IMG/VR virus record: IMGVR_UViG_3300022848_000013
Coordinates: 16,835 to 80,834 of that record
Strand: one strand, 5' to 3'
Origin: a virus
DNA: 64,000 nt
Part shown: one piece after another, positions 1 through 8,102 of the stretch
How positions within the stretch are numbered: the first letter of the stretch is position 1
Layout: each line of letters starts with the position of its first letter
Notes under the pieces: generated by a model
What the model was told of the DNA's origin: nothing
What the model saw: only the letters and a program-made list of their open reading frames with translations
Database searches by the model: none
Translations under genes and position numbers: made by a program

Positions 1-422
1 AGATCGAAGAATCTGCTATCTAGTTGAGCCTCAACGTGATTCGTTGCTGGACAAGAGACCTTGTTTTTTTCAATGATTGCTCGCAGAACCCGTGCCTTCT
101 TGTGTTGCCCTGCTTTTTCAAACTCCTTTACTTGCCATTCTCTGCGCTTATTCTTCGCAAGACTGCCATTGGCAATGCCACTAGATTGTTTCGCGGCACA
201 CTGAATTGCTCTCGCAGAAAGCCAAGTTTGAACGTTCGTAATCTCGCCGCTAGGCATCTGTTGTACTTGCTTCCCATCGTTCAGCTCGTGCCAAAACCGC
301 CCCACGAATTCTGTCACGACGCGTGCATATTCGTCTAGGAATTCAGCAACCTTTTCGCTTTTATGAGCGTTAGCGAATTTAAGCGTTAGCCGAGACGAAC
401 GGATGTTGCGTTTTTTCTTCAT
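1..422 (-). CDS. TnpB-like (IS605 OrfB-type) nuclease, N-terminal part
   Basis: An open frame starts at ATG 422 on the minus strand and runs off the left edge (140 codons). The product is basic, starts MKKKRNIRSS, and has a motif of the type YARVVTEFVGRFW followed by LSARAIQCAAKQ. This is the pattern at the start of TnpB/IS605-type RNA-guided nucleases carried by phages. The RuvC active-site motifs would lie beyond the window, so activity cannot be judged. The end of the gene, where a guide RNA would be encoded, is also outside. Identification is from the N-terminal pattern only; another basic transposase-like protein is possible. Confidence 0.55.
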   Translation of the reverse strand, partial: MKKKRNIRSSRLTLKFANAHKSEKVAEFLDEYARVVTEFVGRFWHELNDGKQVQQMPSGEITNVQTWLSARAIQCAAKQSSGIANGSLAKNKRREWQVKEFEKAGQHKKARVLRAIIEKNKVSCPATNHVEAQLDSRFFD

Positions 423-587
423 GGACTTCTAATAATTACACTTAAATCTCAGTTATTCCACATTTTTTCACGAAAAGTGAAGCTGCTGAACGATACCGAG
501 AAGAAGTAAAAAAAAATGAACCAATATATAAGTTTCCATATATGTTATATTACCAGTTTTTCGGAAATTGTCAATGACTATTTAAAA
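423..587. other. AT-rich intergenic stretch
   Basis: About 165 bases between the TnpB-like start and the next small gene. It contains the leader of the leftmost gene. I see no convincing hairpin, tRNA or open frame. Confidence 0.4.
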
Positions 588-746
588 TTATCGCAACCCC
601 ATCAGGTGTATAAATTCCATCAATTTAAAATTCCGTATGGTGCGTAGGGCTTTATTATAATCTTCGATTGTAAGAGTTAGATATCTATTACCGTATTGGT
701 CGTACATACCATTTTCATCTGGCTTAATTTGTTCTAGTTCGTTCAT
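588..746 (-). CDS. small hypothetical protein, 52 aa
   Basis: A 52-codon frame from ATG 746 to TAA 588. It starts MNELEQIKPDENG and has a plausible mixed composition ending with an amphipathic segment. The start lies in an AATAATATG context, the same kind of start context used by many genes here, and no Shine-Dalgarno is seen. It lies 10 bp downstream of the next minus-strand gene's stop, so both are probably co-transcribed. Function unknown. Confidence 0.5.
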   Translation of the reverse strand: MNELEQIKPDENGMYDQYGNRYLTLTIEDYNKALRTIRNFKLMEFIHLMGLR

Positions 747-756
747 ATTATTATAT

Positions 757-1191
757 TTAGTCTTTCAAACTTCGTGATTTTTGTTTGCATTGGTTTATTC
801 CTTTGGTTGATAAAATCGTGATATGAAAATATGCAAATCCATCGGTTTTTTTCAAGATCCCTAGATCCTTGGCAATAGTCTCGCACTCGGTCGAAAAAAT
901 ATTTAACCAGAAGTTCAAGAATCCCTTTTCAAACCCACCATAATTACCCGAAACGTCATAGTCAAACCAAATCTCTTTACCGTTCAATTTTTTATATTTC
1001 GAACAGTTGGTTCCTTTATGGTGTTTCGGGTTACAGATGCCTATGTGTGCCCCGTAACGAGGCGTCTGGTTCTTGATAGTGTCCCAATGAGCCTTGTTGA
1101 AAAGGGCGCGATAGTATCGACAAAAATCAAGATCGGTTGTGATCTTGATAAAGTCTTTTCCCACTAAAAATTTTCCCTTTGCTCTTAACAT
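757..1191 (-). CDS. conserved-type phage hypothetical protein, 144 aa
   Basis: Soluble 144-residue protein without signal peptide or membrane segment. It contains the segment YGAHIGICNPKHH near residue 47 and FHITILSTK near residue 125. Two His-x-(G/T)-(I/V) motifs about 80 residues apart are reminiscent of the 2H phosphoesterase/RNA-ligase fold, but the first motif is not canonical, so this is only a suggestion. It sits upstream of a 52-aa gene in the same direction. No function is assigned. Confidence 0.65.
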   Translation of the reverse strand: MLRAKGKFLVGKDFIKITTDLDFCRYYRALFNKAHWDTIKNQTPRYGAHIGICNPKHHKGTNCSKYKKLNGKEIWFDYDVSGNYGGFEKGFLNFWLNIFSTECETIAKDLGILKKTDGFAYFHITILSTKGINQCKQKSRSLKD

Positions 1192-1234
1192 TCCCGAAAT
1201 ATATATAAACCATGTAGGTTAGTCAAGAAAATCA

Positions 1235-1792
1235 TCATTTTGATTTATAATATTTAGAAAACTTTTTAATCGGGCATTTACAAAATACATTCAAACTACA
1301 GTCATCACAATCGCGATTTTTTAGAAAAATATCAGGACGGATGCAATTTGATTTGGTTTCTTTTTCACAGGCCTCTCGATTTTTTGATAGATCGATTATT
1401 ACGGTCTTTTTATGGAGATCAATTACTGGTAAATTTTTCCGAATTTCATCGGCCCTTATATCCATCTCTTCGCGAGTCATAATATTTACAATTTTAGGTA
1501 AATAAACTTCGTTTTCCTTTTTCTCTTTTTTAACAATTTCTTTAATTCGATCCTTTTCGAATTTAACACACATTTTACAATTTGTGGTAGTCAGGATGGT
1601 TGAGATGTTAGAACCAATCAGAAGTTTCTTAACCTTTTGGGGCGACATACTAGCCCTCTGCATTTTACACTCACAACAATAAATTTCTATGTATGGGAGT
1701 TTTCCATGGCTTTCATAAAATGAAAGCCATTTCTTCATATCCTCAAATTGTTTAGGTTTTGGTAGTTTGAGTTTTTTCTTGGTATGTTTCAT
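1235..1792 (-). CDS. cysteine-rich hypothetical protein, 185 aa
   Basis: Start chosen at ATG 1792 (MKHTKKK) rather than the upstream in-frame ATG 1816, because a late-promoter-like box (GATAAATACT, 1796-1805) overlaps the longer version. The protein is lysine-rich and has Cys pairs near residues 38-41 (CCEC), 71-74 (CKMC) and a C-terminal cluster CDDCSLNVFCKC, consistent with zinc or Fe-S binding. The middle is charged and probably helical. Family not recognised. Confidence 0.65.
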   Translation of the reverse strand: MKHTKKKLKLPKPKQFEDMKKWLSFYESHGKLPYIEIYCCECKMQRASMSPQKVKKLLIGSNISTILTTTNCKMCVKFEKDRIKEIVKKEKKENEVYLPKIVNIMTREEMDIRADEIRKNLPVIDLHKKTVIIDLSKNREACEKETKSNCIRPDIFLKNRDCDDCSLNVFCKCPIKKFSKYYKSK

Positions 1793-1795
1793 GAC

Positions 1796-1805
1796 AGTAT
1801 TTATC
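1796..1805 (-). promoter_or_regulatory. late-promoter-like box
   Basis: The minus strand reads GATAAATACT, ending 3 nt before the ATG at 1792. The same ten bases occur upstream of the prohead protease gene (60111-60120). It resembles the T4 late promoter -10 element TATAAATA. If it acts as a -10 box, the transcript would be almost leaderless. Confidence 0.5.
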
Positions 1806-1875
1806 AACATTAACACCAGATTCGAAAAATATCAAGTCCATTTATCAGATTTTTATAAATTCTCCCACCACCACA

Positions 1876-1930
1876 GAGGTTGAATATTGGTGTAATGAAA
1901 ACACCTCTACTGCTCTGGGTCCGAAAGAGC
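1876..1930 (-). ncRNA. double-hairpin RNA motif, copy 1
   Basis: The minus strand forms GCTCT/AGAGC around a loop containing CGGA, a short linker, then GGTGT-TTTCATT-ACACC. A related element is at 57986-58037 (TTGT/ACAA around CGGAAGA, then AGTGT-TTTTATT-ACACT). Both lie just downstream of a minus-strand gene and upstream of the next late-type gene. A 3'-end or processing element, or a terminator, is likely; a cis-regulatory leader is the alternative. Confidence 0.45.
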
Positions 1931-1965
1931 AAATTTCTGTTTTTCTCTGCGATCATTCATCAGAA

Positions 1966-2442
1966 TTATTTATAATTAAGTAGTTCCATTTTTAAAAAAT
2001 TTTGAATATTTCTTCTACTATCTTCTGATATAATATTATATTCGATGTTATGGAAATCGAAAAAATCTTTGAATCCACTACATTTAGAATATTCTTCGAG
2101 ATAAAAAACTCTCTTAATTTGCATGGCTCCTATCGTTTGACAGCATTTTATACAAGGAGATATGGTTATATATAAATCTCGACATTCCCCTATTTTAATA
2201 AGGGAACATACATTAGATTCAGCATGAATGAATAACTCAGCCTTTTTATGTCTGTTTTTTTCTAGAAACATCCATTCAGGTATTTTTTTATTAGGTGACA
2301 GCCCATTATAACCAGTAGCAATTATTCTATTGCTATAATCCATGGCACAAGCCCCAACTTTCGTATGCGGATCTTCGCTTCTTGCTTTTGATGTAAGTGC
2401 CAACAATCCACCATATTCTATAAATGATAATCTATTTTTCAT
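1966..2442 (-). CDS. deoxycytidylate (dCMP) deaminase-like protein
   Basis: 158 aa with the zinc-dependent cytidine/deoxycytidylate deaminase signature: HTKVGACAMD near residue 25, the catalytic HAES motif (residues 73-76) and the zinc-ligand motif SPCIKCC (about 94-100). T4-type phages use such an enzyme to convert dCMP to dUMP for dTTP synthesis, in the cytoplasm. The start is supported by a GGAGAAA sequence about 10 nt upstream, one of the few clear ribosome-binding sites in the window. Length fits the family. The exact substrate is inferred from family and context. Confidence 0.85.
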   Translation of the reverse strand: MKNRLSFIEYGGLLALTSKARSEDPHTKVGACAMDYSNRIIATGYNGLSPNKKIPEWMFLEKNRHKKAELFIHAESNVCSLIKIGECRDLYITISPCIKCCQTIGAMQIKRVFYLEEYSKCSGFKDFFDFHNIEYNIISEDSRRNIQNFLKMELLNYK

Positions 2443-2470
2443 ATTAATATTTTCTCCATATCCAAATAGG

Positions 2471-2767
2471 TTATACGTGGCTGACTGGTAGTGGCGCGTG
2501 ATTTGGATCGGGCAACTTGGTCTGGTTGTCGGCGTCGTGACCTACTGTTTCTGGAGAAGGATACTTTAATCTACCAAAAATCGGCTGATGATACGGACTG
2601 TCATATCGACCGATTAAGCATCCTTGGTATGCTGAGTGCGAAGAAACAGAAAAATCCGAACAGAGCGATCCAGGGAACTCCCGTCCCTGCTGGACTTCTG
2701 TCATGGGAGATGCGTTATTTTTGGTTTCTTGGCTGCTGTTTTGCATATCTTGGTCTTTCGGTTTCAT
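2471..2767 (-). CDS. small hypothetical protein, 98 aa
   Basis: Minus-strand frame between the deaminase and the vWA-protein gene, starting MKPKDQDMQN with GAGG upstream of the ATG. It is hydrophilic, rich in Ser, Pro, Gln and His, with no membrane segment, and probably disordered. An overlapping plus-strand frame (2491-2799) exists, but direction and spacing favour this one. The local base composition is more GC-rich than the neighbours. Function unknown. Confidence 0.45.
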   Translation of the reverse strand: MKPKDQDMQNSSQETKNNASPMTEVQQGREFPGSLCSDFSVSSHSAYQGCLIGRYDSPYHQPIFGRLKYPSPETVGHDADNQTKLPDPNHAPLPVSHV

Positions 2768-2804
2768 CGGGATACCTCATCTTGGGCGTAAGAATCTAAA
2801 TTAG

Positions 2805-4244
2805 TTAAATTGTTACTTGATTGTATCGTTCTGCATTTATGGTTTCCAACATGACATCCAGCGGAGAGATAGTGTTACCCGAAAGCAACGTCTTCAAGAT
2901 AGATGGCGAACACCCGCTTACGAGACATGTTCCCTTATCATCCTTGGTGATCGGTGACTGACTGTTTCGGGCATTGACATTCCAGAACACCAAGTTTGGT
3001 TGCACATATCCTGCTGCTTCATACTTGAGACGGGTAGCCTCATAGTTTGTAACAGACTGTCCACGACAAGCCATATCGAATTCCATATCCGAAACAATGT
3101 AGAGGGTATCAGGCATATCTTCCTGCGGAACATCATTCCGCATTCCTGTAGTAAGAATCAGATCGAACGTTGCTTGCAAGTTAGTAGACATATCCCAATC
3201 CGCCCTTTCAAGGTTCTGAACCTTCTCTCGAATATTGTTTCCAACAACAGATTGAAGTGTTGGGGTTTCGGAGAACGTGAAGAACTTGTTGGCAAAGGCA
3301 CCCTTGTTCTTTTCGGCAAAATAAATTGCCAAAGAGATAGAGACTGCCATTGGTCTGCCAGTCATGCTACCGCTCACATCCGCAATAACGATTCCGTTGT
3401 GCTTGTTCTCTCCGATATAATCAGGTAGAGCATCCCAAAGGACATCCAAAGTATCACTCTTATCACATCGATTCAGAATCTTTTCAACAATTTCGTAAGG
3501 ATACAATGTAGATGCATTGATCTTAGTTTCACCCTTCTTAACTGCCGCCAAAAAGTTTTCATAACGTTCCTTATCGTGCTTACGGAAGGCATCTTTATAG
3601 GTCAAAGATGCCTTCGAAGGAACATGAGAATATTCGATCTGGTCCCACTTGTTTGCACAAAGAAGAGGCTCAACAACCTTTGTCTTCTCACGCATATGAG
3701 AAAGAGTTTGACGGTATTCCTTAGATGATAGTCCAAGGTGCTTACGCAAAATCGTAGCAAGTCGTCTAGTTGACTTAGAAGAAGTATTTTCCGAACAAGA
3801 CCATTTGAAGATTAGAGAGTTCGTCTCGAACCCCTTGTTCCACTCATTACCCCAAAATTCTAGAGCCTTGTCCCAAGACTTGGTTCCTTCCAAGAAAAAA
3901 AGATCATCATATCGACCATAGAACACGATGTTTTCTAGATTATTTACGACAATAGTTGGATACTCATTGCCCAACCACTTGATGATTGTTCGGAAAGTCT
4001 TACGCTCGCCCATTCCCCCTCGGGCGTCACGGAAATAAAACATGGTTTTTAGAGCCAGTTCTTGATCTTCGGCAAATGCCTTAGAAAACAAGGAAATAAC
4101 ATCTTCATCAGAACGAGAACGCATAGCACCACCTAGACCAAAGAAATCCAATAGATTACTCAAAGTAGACTTGTGAGTAAAGGCACCATTCTCGGTTAGA
4201 GTGAAATTTTGGTTCTTTTCGATAGAGTTGATTAGTGAGTTCAT
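2805..4244 (-). CDS. DUF2828/TROVE-like protein with C-terminal vWA domain (Ro60-like architecture)
   Basis: 479 aa from ATG 4244 (MNSLINSIEK). A longer frame to 4319 would include a repeated leader element and is rejected. The N-terminal half has family hallmarks: NGAFTH, LLDFFGLGGAMR, FRDARGGMGERKTFR, and NASTLYPYEIV before the second domain. The C-terminal part is a von Willebrand A domain with an intact MIDAS start, DVSGSM, and YIVSDMEFD. The layout, a helical repeat ring plus vWA, matches the DUF2828 family and resembles Ro60/Rsr proteins, which bind Y RNAs and misfolded RNAs. RNA binding here is inferred, not shown. Its leader carries two copies of an element also found at the head of a tRNA-array segment (12173-12236). 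Confidence 0.8.
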   Translation of the reverse strand: MNSLINSIEKNQNFTLTENGAFTHKSTLSNLLDFFGLGGAMRSRSDEDVISLFSKAFAEDQELALKTMFYFRDARGGMGERKTFRTIIKWLGNEYPTIVVNNLENIVFYGRYDDLFFLEGTKSWDKALEFWGNEWNKGFETNSLIFKWSCSENTSSKSTRRLATILRKHLGLSSKEYRQTLSHMREKTKVVEPLLCANKWDQIEYSHVPSKASLTYKDAFRKHDKERYENFLAAVKKGETKINASTLYPYEIVEKILNRCDKSDTLDVLWDALPDYIGENKHNGIVIADVSGSMTGRPMAVSISLAIYFAEKNKGAFANKFFTFSETPTLQSVVGNNIREKVQNLERADWDMSTNLQATFDLILTTGMRNDVPQEDMPDTLYIVSDMEFDMACRGQSVTNYEATRLKYEAAGYVQPNLVFWNVNARNSQSPITKDDKGTCLVSGCSPSILKTLLSGNTISPLDVMLETINAERYNQVTI

Positions 4245-4278
4245 ATTTTTATTTGGTCTTGATTGGTCTTGATTGGTC

Positions 4279-4412
4279 AAGATGCTGGTTTTTTCATTAA
4301 GATAAGTTGATTGCTGCAAGCACCTTTATATTGTTATGTTATAGATTTTTATTAAATTGTCAAGATGCGTTTTTTCCATTTTGATTGCTGTCTGCATCTT
4401 TATTGATTGATA
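4279..4412 (-). promoter_or_regulatory. tandem leader element, two copies (third copy at 12173)
   Basis: Two diverged copies (4279-4330 and 4362-4412) share, on the plus strand, AGATGC-GTTTTTT, a spacer of variable length, then TTGATTGCTG, 2-4 nt and GCA(C/T)CTT. Read on the minus strand, AGCAATCAA is flanked by complementary AGGTGC/AAGATGC and GCATCTT blocks. Both copies lie directly upstream of the DUF2828/vWA gene. The element may be an operator, promoter or structured leader. Confidence 0.5.
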
Positions 4413-4444
4413 TTTATCATACCAGTTTTTTTGATTAAGTCAAA

Positions 4445-5176
4445 TTATTTAATCTGTTTAAATTCATCGATATCTAAGCACCGATAAACTCTATTATTAT
4501 GAGAATCGAAAACGTAATGACTTTGATGATAGTGACCGAAATAATGAGACTGACATTCTGATAAATCAGACATGTGCTGAACCAGTTCCATTTCGTGAAT
4601 CAATTCACCTAATAGATCACCACCCTGCATGGCCTCTACACCGTGATAGTGCATAACCATAGAGTTTGTCTCGGCTTTAGATAATCCACAGTTTGTAGGG
4701 CCAATGTGCGTCATTAAGATATCAACCTTCTCGATTCGTTCAGGTTCAAAGACCACTTCTTCGTTTTCCCACCAAGATTTACCAATAATTCGTTCAGATC
4801 GGTCGATAGAGATACCACCACCGATTATCTGAATACGTTTGTCATTAATATCGTATATTGAATAATCCGGTGAAAAATAAACTCTTTCACCAAATTCTCG
4901 ATTAGCCCAATGATTTTGATGGAAAAATATGGGATTACTATGGTTCCCTCGACAAATTATTAAATAAGAATTGATTTTGGTCATATATTCATATAATTTA
5001 CGTATTAGATGTCTTTCTTTAATGGGATGGTGGAACCCTTCACCCGCATCACCACAATGTAGAAAGACACAATCTTGAAAGTCTTCTGGGATTTTTTTTT
5101 CGAAAAGATTAACCAGTTTTAATGAATGTGTATCTCCGATAAGAATAATCGATATATTTTTGAAAGTCGTTCTCAT
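4445..5176 (-). CDS. calcineurin-like metallophosphoesterase
   Basis: 243 aa with all core motifs of the binuclear metallophosphoesterase fold in order: GDTHS (residues 14-18), CGDAGEG, RGNHSNP, MTHIGP and GHYHQS near the C-terminus. Such phage enzymes act on nucleotides, nucleic-acid ends or phosphoproteins; the substrate is not predictable here. A second, unrelated-length member is at 21297-21980. Soluble, no signal peptide. The start lies in a TATATAATATG-like context without a Shine-Dalgarno. Confidence 0.85.
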   Translation of the reverse strand: MRTTFKNISIILIGDTHSLKLVNLFEKKIPEDFQDCVFLHCGDAGEGFHHPIKERHLIRKLYEYMTKINSYLIICRGNHSNPIFFHQNHWANREFGERVYFSPDYSIYDINDKRIQIIGGGISIDRSERIIGKSWWENEEVVFEPERIEKVDILMTHIGPTNCGLSKAETNSMVMHYHGVEAMQGGDLLGELIHEMELVQHMSDLSECQSHYFGHYHQSHYVFDSHNNRVYRCLDIDEFKQIK

Positions 5177-5320
5177 ATTATATATCTATATCAGAATTGT
5201 AAACAATGTCGAGAACTTTCTTTTTTAAAATAATTTTTCTCAGATTTTCTATCTAAAAACACCGTAGAATCTTTATATAACCAATCTAAAAATTTCTTGG
5301 ATCTCAATTCTCCACACAAT
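5177..5320. other. intergenic stretch
   Basis: About 145 AT-rich bases containing the leader of the phosphoesterase gene and the 3' side of the HNH gene. No convincing feature is seen. Confidence 0.3.
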
Positions 5321-5947
5321 TTAAAACTTCAAAAACATGTTCCAATCCACACAAATTGCCGATTTGATCAAAATATGTGCTGGAACTGGTTTCGGTTTAT
5401 TAAGTTGGTATTTAGGAATAATACCAAACTCTTCGGGTGTTCTATCAGCCTTTTTTCTATTTAATTCTGGGGACGAAATAGCCAAATTCTCCCAAGTGTT
5501 TTCACCACCACGACTTCTTGGGTGCATATGCTCTATGGTAGCACTTTTATAAGGAACCACGTCACCCGTCCATATACACTTTCCTCCATAATGGTTATAG
5601 ATATTTCTCTTTGTTGCTCGGAACGTCTTGACGGGCATTTTATTATAATTAGAACCCACAATGATAACCGTAGGAAGTCTGACATCCAAAGAAACCGTTC
5701 GGATAGAATCTTCATCGAATTCTCTAGGTGATAAGGTAGCCCATTCTTTCCAAGACAAAGGAATAACCTCGGTTGGGGCAGAAAAATCAAAATTTCCTTG
5801 ATCATCTTTCATATATTCGATCTTTAGTGCCTTTTTAGGGTATTTAGATGAGTTCATATCTTCAAGTGCATCCTTTACCGTTGTATGTCCTATTGGTTTC
5901 CAAGATTTGTTCAATACTAAGACATGTATGTTTAATGCTTTGCTCAT
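5321..5947 (-). CDS. HNH endonuclease
   Basis: 208 aa. The C-terminal half has an HNH core: GGKCIWTG (one Cys of a zinc site), ATIEHMHPRSRGGENTWENL (His and Asn of the beta-beta-alpha-metal site), then LNRKKADR. The N-terminal half (VLVLNKSWKPIGHTTVKDAL) is the conserved leader of a widespread bacterial and phage HNH family. It may be a homing nuclease or a nuclease acting on host or competing DNA. It stands alone with its own leader and diverges from the PAS-protein gene at 6004. Confidence 0.8.
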   Translation of the reverse strand: MSKALNIHVLVLNKSWKPIGHTTVKDALEDMNSSKYPKKALKIEYMKDDQGNFDFSAPTEVIPLSWKEWATLSPREFDEDSIRTVSLDVRLPTVIIVGSNYNKMPVKTFRATKRNIYNHYGGKCIWTGDVVPYKSATIEHMHPRSRGGENTWENLAISSPELNRKKADRTPEEFGIIPKYQLNKPKPVPAHILIKSAICVDWNMFLKF

Positions 5948-5989
5948 AATTAGCCAATTATAATATCCTACGAAAAAATGTCAAGAAAT

Positions 5990-6003
5990 AAGTAAGTATT
6001 TCC
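5990..6003 (+). promoter_or_regulatory. late-promoter-like box before PAS gene
   Basis: The sequence ATAAGTAAGTATT lies immediately before the GTG start at 6004. It matches the recurrent (A/G)TAA(A/G)TA boxes of the window. Confidence 0.35.
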
Positions 6004-6915
6004 GTGCGAGAAAATTTAGAGGAATTATTAACGAAAGTAGAACTTCGTCAGAATGACTTGGAAAAATTATCTCAAAATTTAATAAAAGTAGAAAATCAAT
6101 TATCACTGTTATTTTCGGCGTCTCCTGATATGATCGTATTTGTTAACCGAGATGGTGAAATTTTGAGATTGTCACAATCAACCGGAAAAATTCTGGGATA
6201 TACAAACGATGAAATGATAGGTAAAAAAGTATGGGAGTTCATTCATCCTGATGATGTTCAAAAGACCGAAATTGTATGGTCATCTATTTTAGAAGGAAAT
6301 GACATACAATTTGATCGTCTAAATCATTTTATCAATCGATGGAAGAAGAAAAATGGTGAATATGCAAAGTTAGCATGGAGATTTTCGGTCCATGATTTTA
6401 ACCATGATAACACCGTAGGAGTTGCTACGGATGTCACCGATTTTAATTTCGACAATTTTTTTAATACTTCTCTTATCCAAAAAGCCGTTGCTCTGACCAG
6501 AGACGGTATCATTATTACCGAAGCATCATCTCCTGAACATAATATCTTATATGTTAATGAATCTTTTTGTAGAATTTCTGGTTATAGCTCAAAAGAATTA
6601 GTCGGTCAAAATAGATCAATTTTACAAGGTGGTGATGTAGATCAAGAAGCTCTTAACACAATGAATAAAGCATTTGAAACCGGAGATGGTTGTGATGTTT
6701 TATTGAAAAATTTAACAAAAGAAAGTGTTGTATATTACAACCATCTAATACTTTCCCCCATATTAGAAGGTAATCATGTTATTAACTACATCGGAATATC
6801 TAAAGATGTCACCGAAATGGTTGATAACAATATTTATATATGGGACCGAACCTCTCCAAGAGGATTTGGTAGAACCCCATTTCGTAATCTAACTCGTTCA
6901 AATACCGCAGTCTAA
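6004..6915 (+). CDS. tandem PAS-domain sensor protein, second domain LOV-like without the photoactive Cys
   Basis: 303 aa, GTG start at 6004. Residues 1-35 form a probable coiled coil. PAS 1 spans about 35-140 (ILGYTNDEMIGKKVWEFIHPDD, ending VATDVTDF). PAS 2 spans about 155-275 (ILYVNESFCRISGYSSKELVG, ending IGISKDVTEM). In PAS 2 the segment GQNRSILQGGDVDQ aligns with the LOV consensus GRNCRFLQ, but Arg replaces the flavin-binding Cys, so light chemistry of the usual kind is not expected. No kinase or output domain follows. The next gene, 6 bp downstream, is a coiled-coil membrane protein and may be its partner. Horizontal acquisition from a bacterial sensor is likely. Confidence 0.85.
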   Translation: MRENLEELLTKVELRQNDLEKLSQNLIKVENQLSLLFSASPDMIVFVNRDGEILRLSQSTGKILGYTNDEMIGKKVWEFIHPDDVQKTEIVWSSILEGNDIQFDRLNHFINRWKKKNGEYAKLAWRFSVHDFNHDNTVGVATDVTDFNFDNFFNTSLIQKAVALTRDGIIITEASSPEHNILYVNESFCRISGYSSKELVGQNRSILQGGDVDQEALNTMNKAFETGDGCDVLLKNLTKESVVYYNHLILSPILEGNHVINYIGISKDVTEMVDNNIYIWDRTSPRGFGRTPFRNLTRSNTAV

Positions 6916-6921
6916 AATATA

Positions 6922-7320
6922 ATGGTTGACGATATTATCAAAACCCAAGAATATGTTGAACGTGGGTGGAGAGACCATTCTATGATGGTTTTAACCAACG
7001 TTGCTGATCATACTAAACTCATCCGTGAAATGATGACTGATTCGTCCAATTCTCAACGAGAATTGGCAGTAAATTTAGCACTAGATTCTGTATGGAAAGA
7101 AACGTTCACCAAGAATTTAAAATCAATAGAAGATGATATAAAAATCATTCAAGATGAATTAAGAAATAGGACTTCGCGAATAGATACCCTCGAAAATGAT
7201 GATGTTGTTGAAAAGGTGTCTAATTTACGAGTTAAAGGAATATGGATCGCATTAGGAGGTGTATTAATAATTGTTGTTGATATTGCCTTCAAGTTATGGG
7301 ATTCTCTTTTTAAAGGTTAA
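6922..7320 (+). CDS. coiled-coil protein with C-terminal membrane anchor
   Basis: 132 aa. Residues 1-100 are charged and helical with heptad-like spacing (SIEDDIKIIQDELRNRTSRI). A single hydrophobic segment near residues 107-125 (IWIALGGVLIIVVDIAF) follows, then a short lysine-containing tail, so it is a tail-anchored membrane protein. It starts 6 bp after the PAS protein's stop in the same direction, which suggests a two-gene unit sensing something at or near the membrane. Its end overlaps the stop of the opposing gene at 7317. Function not recognised. Confidence 0.7.
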   Translation: MVDDIIKTQEYVERGWRDHSMMVLTNVADHTKLIREMMTDSSNSQRELAVNLALDSVWKETFTKNLKSIEDDIKIIQDELRNRTSRIDTLENDDVVEKVSNLRVKGIWIALGGVLIIVVDIAFKLWDSLFKG

Positions 7321-8003
7321 ATATCTTCGGAATAGTTTCGAATCTCTAGATCTTTAATCTTCAAAAGTTTGGCTTTTTTATCTAGTGACATATCCCACTC
7401 ATCTCGATAGTTGCGATGAAGTTGTTTCCATCCATCGTTCTGTTCCATGAAATTATTTAGGCGAAACAATTCAGATTCATAATCATCTTCTCGGGTTTTT
7501 ATTTCGGTGATATATGCTGCCTTATATTTCCATTCGAGCATGTGTGCAGAAACTTGTGGGAAATAATATTTATAAATAACATTCTTACTACCATAAGAAA
7601 TGGTCTTTCTTTTAACCTTAAACCATTTACGTTCAAAGGATGGGTTAAATCCGGATTTATCAAACTTTTCCTGAGTCAAGGGTCGTAGTAATTGTCCTTC
7701 GACATAATAAGACAGCGCATCTGGACCATAAGATATAATTTCACTAGATGTTCGATAACTCTTTCCGTCGTTCTTTTTACCCAAAACCCAATGATTACAG
7801 GCATCGACAACTTGTTGAACCTGTTCACCGATAGAAGAACGAAGAACATCTTTACGAACTTGGAAGAATCTCCAGTGCCCAACGAAAATCTTATTTTCGA
7901 GAGGTTTGTAAGGTGCTTTTCGAATAAGATCATACAATTCGCTGATCCGTTCATTCACACGATGGAATTGTTTGAATTTCGATTCTTTTTTATTGAGTAA
8001 CAT
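7317..8003 (-). CDS. hypothetical protein, 228 aa
   Basis: Start chosen at ATG 8003 (MLLNKKESKF) because the upstream extension to 8081 has no start signal and reads through AT-rich leader. The protein is basic and aromatic-rich (VGHWRFFQVRKDVLRSS, YYFPQVSAHMLEWKYKAAY), with no membrane segment and a charged helical C-terminus. Its stop overlaps the convergent gene ending at 7320 by 4 bp. Family not recognised. Confidence 0.65.
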   Translation of the reverse strand: MLLNKKESKFKQFHRVNERISELYDLIRKAPYKPLENKIFVGHWRFFQVRKDVLRSSIGEQVQQVVDACNHWVLGKKNDGKSYRTSSEIISYGPDALSYYVEGQLLRPLTQEKFDKSGFNPSFERKWFKVKRKTISYGSKNVIYKYYFPQVSAHMLEWKYKAAYITEIKTREDDYESELFRLNNFMEQNDGWKQLHRNYRDEWDMSLDKKAKLLKIKDLEIRNYSEDI

Positions 8004-8102
8004 AATTTTATTAGATGTGCTATGGGTTTTCCTCTTAGTTATGCACGTATAATGGTATATATTTGGGGATCTGTCAAACAAATTTTAGAACATTTTGAAA
8101 AT

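Noticed and set aside
24-338. Plus-strand 104-codon frame
   Set aside because: Antisense to the better-supported TnpB-like frame at 1-422.
757-1191. Firm call as a 2H phosphoesterase
   Set aside because: Only one clear HxT-type motif; the other is HIG, so the family is not secure.
2491-2799. Plus-strand 102-codon frame
   Set aside because: Overlaps the minus-strand 98-aa frame, which fits the direction of its neighbours and has a ribosome-binding site.
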